From: JACNFS01 sp964582065
GTDB taxonomy: Bacteria; Chloroflexota; Dehalococcoidia; GIF9; UBA5629
DNA: 8,983 nucleotides
Direction of reading: 5' to 3'
Assembly (NCBI GenBank): GCA_964582065.1
Contig: CAZOQG010000069.1
Span: forward strand, 1-8,983
The position numbers and the translations under genes are program-made. Shown in pieces: positions 6,114 through 8,983 of this stretch (position 1 is its first letter; each line of letters starts with the position of its first letter). A model generated the notes under the pieces. The model ran no database searches, had not been told where the DNA came from, and saw only the letters and a program-made list of their open reading frames with translations.

Positions 6114-7197
6114 AATCATCTCCGTATTGATAATAGGCAGCGCAAGCACCTTCCGAAGAAACCATGCACGGCCCCACAGGATGTTCTGGCATACAAGCTT
6201 TGCCGAACAGCTTGCAGTCAGTGGGAATCTTCACACCACGGAGGATATCACCGCAGATGCAGCCTTTTGCTTCTCGGACCGGCTCTAGAGCTATTGGGAA
6301 GGCCTGCTCGGCATCAAAACGCTGGTACTCTTTCCTCAACCTCAGCCCGCTGGCCGGAACCGTACCCAGGCCTCGCCAATCGGCGCCACCAACTTGGAAG
6401 ACTTTGTCCATTAGCTCCAGGGCCTTTGTATTACCCTCTGGCTTGACTCCGCGGCGATAGGCTATCTCCACCCGTGGCTTGCCGTTTTCGATTTGCTCCA
6501 CCAGCATCTCTACAGAGAGCAGGATATCCACAGGCTCAAAGCCGGAGACAACACAGGCAATACCATAATCGCGGGGGATGAATTCATAGGGATGAGAACC
6601 AATTATGACGCTGACATGCCCGGGGCAAACAATGCCATCCAGCTTAATCTCACCGAGGTCAAGAAGAGCTTTCATTACTGGAGGACACAGCTTCAGTAGA
6701 CAGAGAACACAAAAGTTGTCGATTCTTTCTTTTTCAGCTTGAAGAATGGAAGCGGCGATGGTTGGAGCCGTAGTCTCGAAGCCGATGCCGATAAAGATGA
6801 CTGATTTCTCGGGGTTGTCTCTAGCGATTTGAAGGGCATCCTGAGTGGAATAGACTATTCGGATGTCGGCCTCTTCTGCCCTGGCCTGCTGCAGGCTGGA
6901 ATAGCTGCCGGGGACTTTCATCATATCACCAAAGGTAGTGATGATAACATTTGGCAGCCGAGCCAGAGCAATAGCTTTATCTATATCCGCATTAGCCGTA
7001 ACGCATACCGGGCAGCCTGGACCGGAGAGCATCTCCACAGTGGAGGGAAGAAGCTGGCGGATACCGTTTCTCATGATGGCCACAGTATGCCCGCCACAGA
7101 ATTCCATTAACCTGGCTGGCCTGGTAGATAGCTGCTCTATTCTGCTTACCAGCTTCTTGCCCAGCTCAGCATCGCGGTATTCATCAATAAATCTCAT
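6106..7197 (-). CDS. hypD: Hydrogenase maturation factor HypD
   Basis: Fe-S scaffold protein that, with HypC, holds the iron on which the Fe(CN)2CO group is assembled for [NiFe] hydrogenases. The protein has 363 aa, normal length. Conserved motifs run in order: FCGGHTVAI with C34 and H37, GPGCPVCVT with C62 and C65, TFGDMMKVPGS, GIGFETTAPT, CPGHVSVIIG and SGFEPVDIL. The C-terminal cysteine block C313, C315, C328, C335, C344 and C352 includes the [4Fe-4S] ligands and ends with GPCMVSSEGACAAYY. The first motif has Val where many family members have a second His (CGGHTH); I think this is a common variant. The start MRFIDEYRD fits the family. The upstream Shine-Dalgarno sequence is weak (GGCGGG). 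It lies 85 bases downstream of a lipoprotein gene rather than directly after hypC, which is unusual. Confidence 0.95.
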   Translation of the reverse strand: MRFIDEYRDAELGKKLVSRIEQLSTRPARLMEFCGGHTVAIMRNGIRQLLPSTVEMLSGPGCPVCVTANADIDKAIALARLPNVIITTFGDMMKVPGSYSSLQQARAEEADIRIVYSTQDALQIARDNPEKSVIFIGIGFETTAPTIAASILQAEKERIDNFCVLCLLKLCPPVMKALLDLGEIKLDGIVCPGHVSVIIGSHPYEFIPRDYGIACVVSGFEPVDILLSVEMLVEQIENGKPRVEIAYRRGVKPEGNTKALELMDKVFQVGGADWRGLGTVPASGLRLRKEYQRFDAEQAFPIALEPVREAKGCICGDILRGVKIPTDCKLFGKACMPEHPVGPCMVSSEGACAAYYQYGDDYG

Positions 7198-7282
7198 CCG
7201 AACCCGCCAGCAGCCAACGTCTGTTGCGCCCTGCCTTGTCCTGATGGCCTACAGCGTCCTAGGTGTTCTTTCAGAAGGCTGG

Positions 7283-7834
7283 CTACTGACCCAACTTCTT
7301 AGATAGATTTTCCAGAGCTTCCTCGGCTAGACTGAGATGTAAGCTATTGGCCTCAGCCCACAGCCTATCATTGTCGCCGCCCCATGGCTCAAACCAAGCT
7401 GCCGCAAGTTTCTCGGTAAGCTCTTCATTGCCGATTTCGGCCAAACATGCACTTATCTTGACCCAAATCACACCGGCTCGCGTACGGAACTCAGAGTGCG
7501 TTATTTCCCCAAGTTCCCGTAGGTTGTAGTCCTTTTGATTCTCCAATCGGAGCAGCCCTATCTCAACCAATGGTTCCAAAGATGCCCACAATGCTTGCAC
7601 AGGTTGTAATGGGTCCTGTAATGCTTTCTGTGCCGCTGCTGCCTCTTCTTGTGCCTTCGCTAGCTCTGCCGTTGTTTGCTCCAGTTCCATACTCACTTGA
7701 GCCAACTCAGATTTTAGCTGGTCATACTCTTCCTGAGAAACACCTGAGGTACAGCTAGTTGTGACAATTAACAAACAAATGGCCAGACCAATAGCTCCAA
7801 GAAGATTCCTCTGCTTCGAAAAAGTTCTGTTCAT
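7283..7834 (-). CDS. Predicted lipoprotein with a coiled-coil segment, function unknown
   Basis: I do not recognise a functional family. The 183-aa product starts with a basic segment (MNRTFSKQRN), a hydrophobic stretch at about 11-25, and a lipobox-like VTTSC with C28 as the probable lipidated residue. The Thr at -3 is less usual than Leu. After C28 comes GVSQEEYDQLKSELAQ and a heptad-like, Ala/Glu-rich coiled coil to about residue 72. A mixed helical domain follows with a Trp-rich part (WFEPWGG, LWAEANS) and one further Cys (SACLAEIG). The signal peptide implies export and anchoring on the outer face of the membrane. A strong Shine-Dalgarno (AGGAGGGG) precedes the ATG, and a good promoter lies upstream (7877-7905). 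It is followed by hypD on the same strand. A role in hydrogenase maturation is not indicated by its sequence. Confidence 0.8.
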   Translation of the reverse strand: MNRTFSKQRNLLGAIGLAICLLIVTTSCTSGVSQEEYDQLKSELAQVSMELEQTTAELAKAQEEAAAAQKALQDPLQPVQALWASLEPLVEIGLLRLENQKDYNLRELGEITHSEFRTRAGVIWVKISACLAEIGNEELTEKLAAAWFEPWGGDNDRLWAEANSLHLSLAEEALENLSKKLGQ

Positions 7835-8076
7835 AGTCCCCTCCTCTTAAATTTGATAATAGCTCCGCTGGTCCTTATTCTACACTCATAACATCAGTAT
7901 GTCATTCCTCCGGAACCATAATCGTGCCCACAACCCGTATCATGCAGTTAACCTTTGTTTTGCTTGAAAACCAAAGGCTACGAAGATAGGGCCATTGAGC
8001 GAACCTGCACGTTGTCCCCTCTGCAAGCCCACCAAGGCGACCTTAGAAGGGTGCACTACATTTGTAAGTTTGCGCC
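7835..8076. other. Intergenic region between the two lipoprotein genes
   Basis: This 242-base gap separates the downstream lipoprotein (stop at 8077) from the upstream end of the 7283-7834 gene. Its proximal part holds a sigma70-like promoter and the ribosome binding site of the latter. I see no coding signal in the rest (about 7910-8076) and no clear terminator hairpin with a T-run for the 8077-8817 gene. Confidence 0.5.
7877..7905 (-). promoter_or_regulatory. Sigma70-type promoter for the 7283-7834 lipoprotein gene and probably hypDE
   Basis: On the minus strand ATGACA (7900-7905, five of six matches to TTGACA) is separated by exactly 17 bases from TAGAAT (7877-7882, five of six matches to TATAAT). 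Transcription would start near 7870, about 36 bases before the ATG at 7834, leaving room for the AGGAGGGG ribosome binding site. It is well placed to drive the lipoprotein, hypD and hypE independently of hypC. Confidence 0.55.
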
Positions 8077-8817
8077 CTACTGTCCTCCAACGCCTGATGG
8101 ACTGAATTGCCAGTTGGCTAGCTGAGACCTCACCTGTTCGGCCTGTTGTAGGTTGTGTATAATCTCATCGAGTAGGCCTATATACTCGGCAGATAGGCTC
8201 TGGAACTCCTCAAGATATTCATTTTCTAAATCTGCGCTGGAGTTGGCAATAGCCTCCTCTATTTCGTCCAACTGGAGCTTTGCAGTATTCCTATAATTTA
8301 AGGCAAAATATTCGGCCCCCCTCAATGTCGACTCAAGCTGTCTGTAGAGTTCTTGCCACTCGGATGCTCCAGGCTTCTCCGTCTTCTGCACAACCGTGTG
8401 CGATTCTCCAAAAGGACTCTCCGATCTGACCTTTTCCGCCATATCCAAACAATTGTCACAATACAGCAGTAGAAGCGTTGCTCTCTCTGTGGACGGCAGC
8501 ATTTCCGATACGGGGGTCCACGCGCCGACAGCCCATATATCACCTTTCTCCTTCTCGACTATGCATATGCCAAGCGAGCAACACCCGGCTGGCGGTGCTT
8601 GGGAGCCGATATCGTCAAATCCACGCCAGGTGAAATCTTGAAGCTCCGAGGCAAGGGACTGCACATTTTTGATATGACCGACCATCTCGCCATGAAAGGC
8701 AAGAAACTCCGGCTCTTCAGACTGTGGTTCAGCCTGACTACACGCCACAATCAGGCTACCTGACAGGAGAGCTACCGTTGCCAGTAAAATTGTATAAGGT
8801 CTAAGTCCCGTTCTCAT
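8077..8817 (-). CDS. Predicted lipoprotein with cysteine motifs, function unknown
   Basis: I do not recognise a family. The 246-aa product has a basic N-terminus (MRTGLRPY), a hydrophobic core at about 9-24 and a clear lipobox LIVAC with C26, so it should be exported and lipid-anchored. The middle part contains CCSLGIC (C79, C80, C85) and YCDNC (C120, C123). These five cysteines could form disulfides or bind a metal or cluster. From about 155 to the end it is mostly charged helix (LQLDEIEEAI, LEEFQSLSAE, LDEIIHNLQQAEQVRSQLA), probably a helical bundle or coiled coil. The Shine-Dalgarno before the ATG is weak. It follows hypC by 91 bases on the same strand and precedes another lipoprotein gene after 242 bases. 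Apart from the signal peptide and helical content it shares no obvious similarity with that neighbour. Confidence 0.8.
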   Translation of the reverse strand: MRTGLRPYTILLATVALLSGSLIVACSQAEPQSEEPEFLAFHGEMVGHIKNVQSLASELQDFTWRGFDDIGSQAPPAGCCSLGICIVEKEKGDIWAVGAWTPVSEMLPSTERATLLLLYCDNCLDMAEKVRSESPFGESHTVVQKTEKPGASEWQELYRQLESTLRGAEYFALNYRNTAKLQLDEIEEAIANSSADLENEYLEEFQSLSAEYIGLLDEIIHNLQQAEQVRSQLANWQFSPSGVGGQ

Positions 8818-8908
8818 CTTACCGCTATCCCCGAATGCTGCGAATCACGCGTCTGCCGGGACAACACTCCAACCATAAGCCCAATGATGCGCATCTAAGA
8901 CGGTCAGG

Positions 8909-8983
8909 TTAAGAGTGCCCTTCAATCTCCTCGGCATAATCACCCAGGCTTATCATCTCCCTCAGTAGATTCAGAGTTTCCTG
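8909..8983 (-). CDS. hypC: Probable HypC C-terminal fragment (5' part outside the window)
   Basis: The last 75 bases encode, in one open frame running in from the right edge, QETLNLLREMISLGDYAEE followed by IEGHS and a TAA stop at 8909-8911. The LNLLREM pattern near the end resembles the C-terminal helix of HypC, the small chaperone that works with HypD to carry Fe(CN)2CO to the hydrogenase large subunit. HypC usually has about 70-90 residues, so most of it, including the diagnostic N-terminal Met-Cys, lies outside. The call rests on this short tail plus the hypD and hypE genes downstream on the same strand. It could be another small helical protein. Confidence 0.6.
   Translation of the reverse strand, partial: QETLNLLREMISLGDYAEEIEGHS

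Overview
The window reads as a piece of an anaerobic, H2-using bacterial chromosome, most likely a Chloroflexi lineage of the Dehalococcoidia type. The lineage call is inference. It rests on a [NiFe] hydrogenase, a two-gene methylenetetrahydrofolate reductase of the MetV/MetF type, a stand-alone receiver protein, and a small lipoprotein whose start (Cys, then GVSQEEYD and a coiled coil) resembles lipoproteins I associate with that group. No rRNA or other taxonomic marker is present.

Layout. Positions 1-2115 (minus strand) hold a hydrogenase operon, small subunit first, then a large subunit that starts at a TTG and runs off the left edge before its C-terminal metal-binding motif. Positions 2116-2957 are an 840-base gap without an intact gene. 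It contains a frameshifted relic of a TPR protein (about 2394-2674), an imperfect inverted repeat and a short direct repeat. Positions 2958-5037 (plus strand) carry metV, metF and a single-domain response regulator, closely spaced and probably co-transcribed. Positions 5109-7197 (minus strand) carry hypE and hypD, overlapping by 8 bases. Positions 7283-8817 (minus strand) carry two predicted lipoproteins of unknown function. The last 75 bases (minus strand) encode what looks like the C-terminal tail of hypC.

How the genes fit together. HypC, HypD and HypE build the Fe(CN)2CO centre of [NiFe] hydrogenases, so the right-hand genes could mature the enzyme encoded at the left. The small subunit has no Tat signal and has Cys ligands for three [4Fe-4S] clusters, so the enzyme is predicted to be cytoplasmic, although its sequence otherwise resembles group 1 uptake hydrogenases. 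MetV/MetF reduce methylene-THF to methyl-THF in the methyl branch of the Wood-Ljungdahl pathway. Together the genes suggest H2 oxidation supplying electrons to C1 metabolism, but no HdrABC or MvhD partner is visible here. The oddest points are the lipoprotein pair lying between hypC and hypD, the signal-less group 1-like hydrogenase, and the decayed TPR gene in the divergent intergenic region. I see no CRISPR array, transposase, tRNA or prophage gene.
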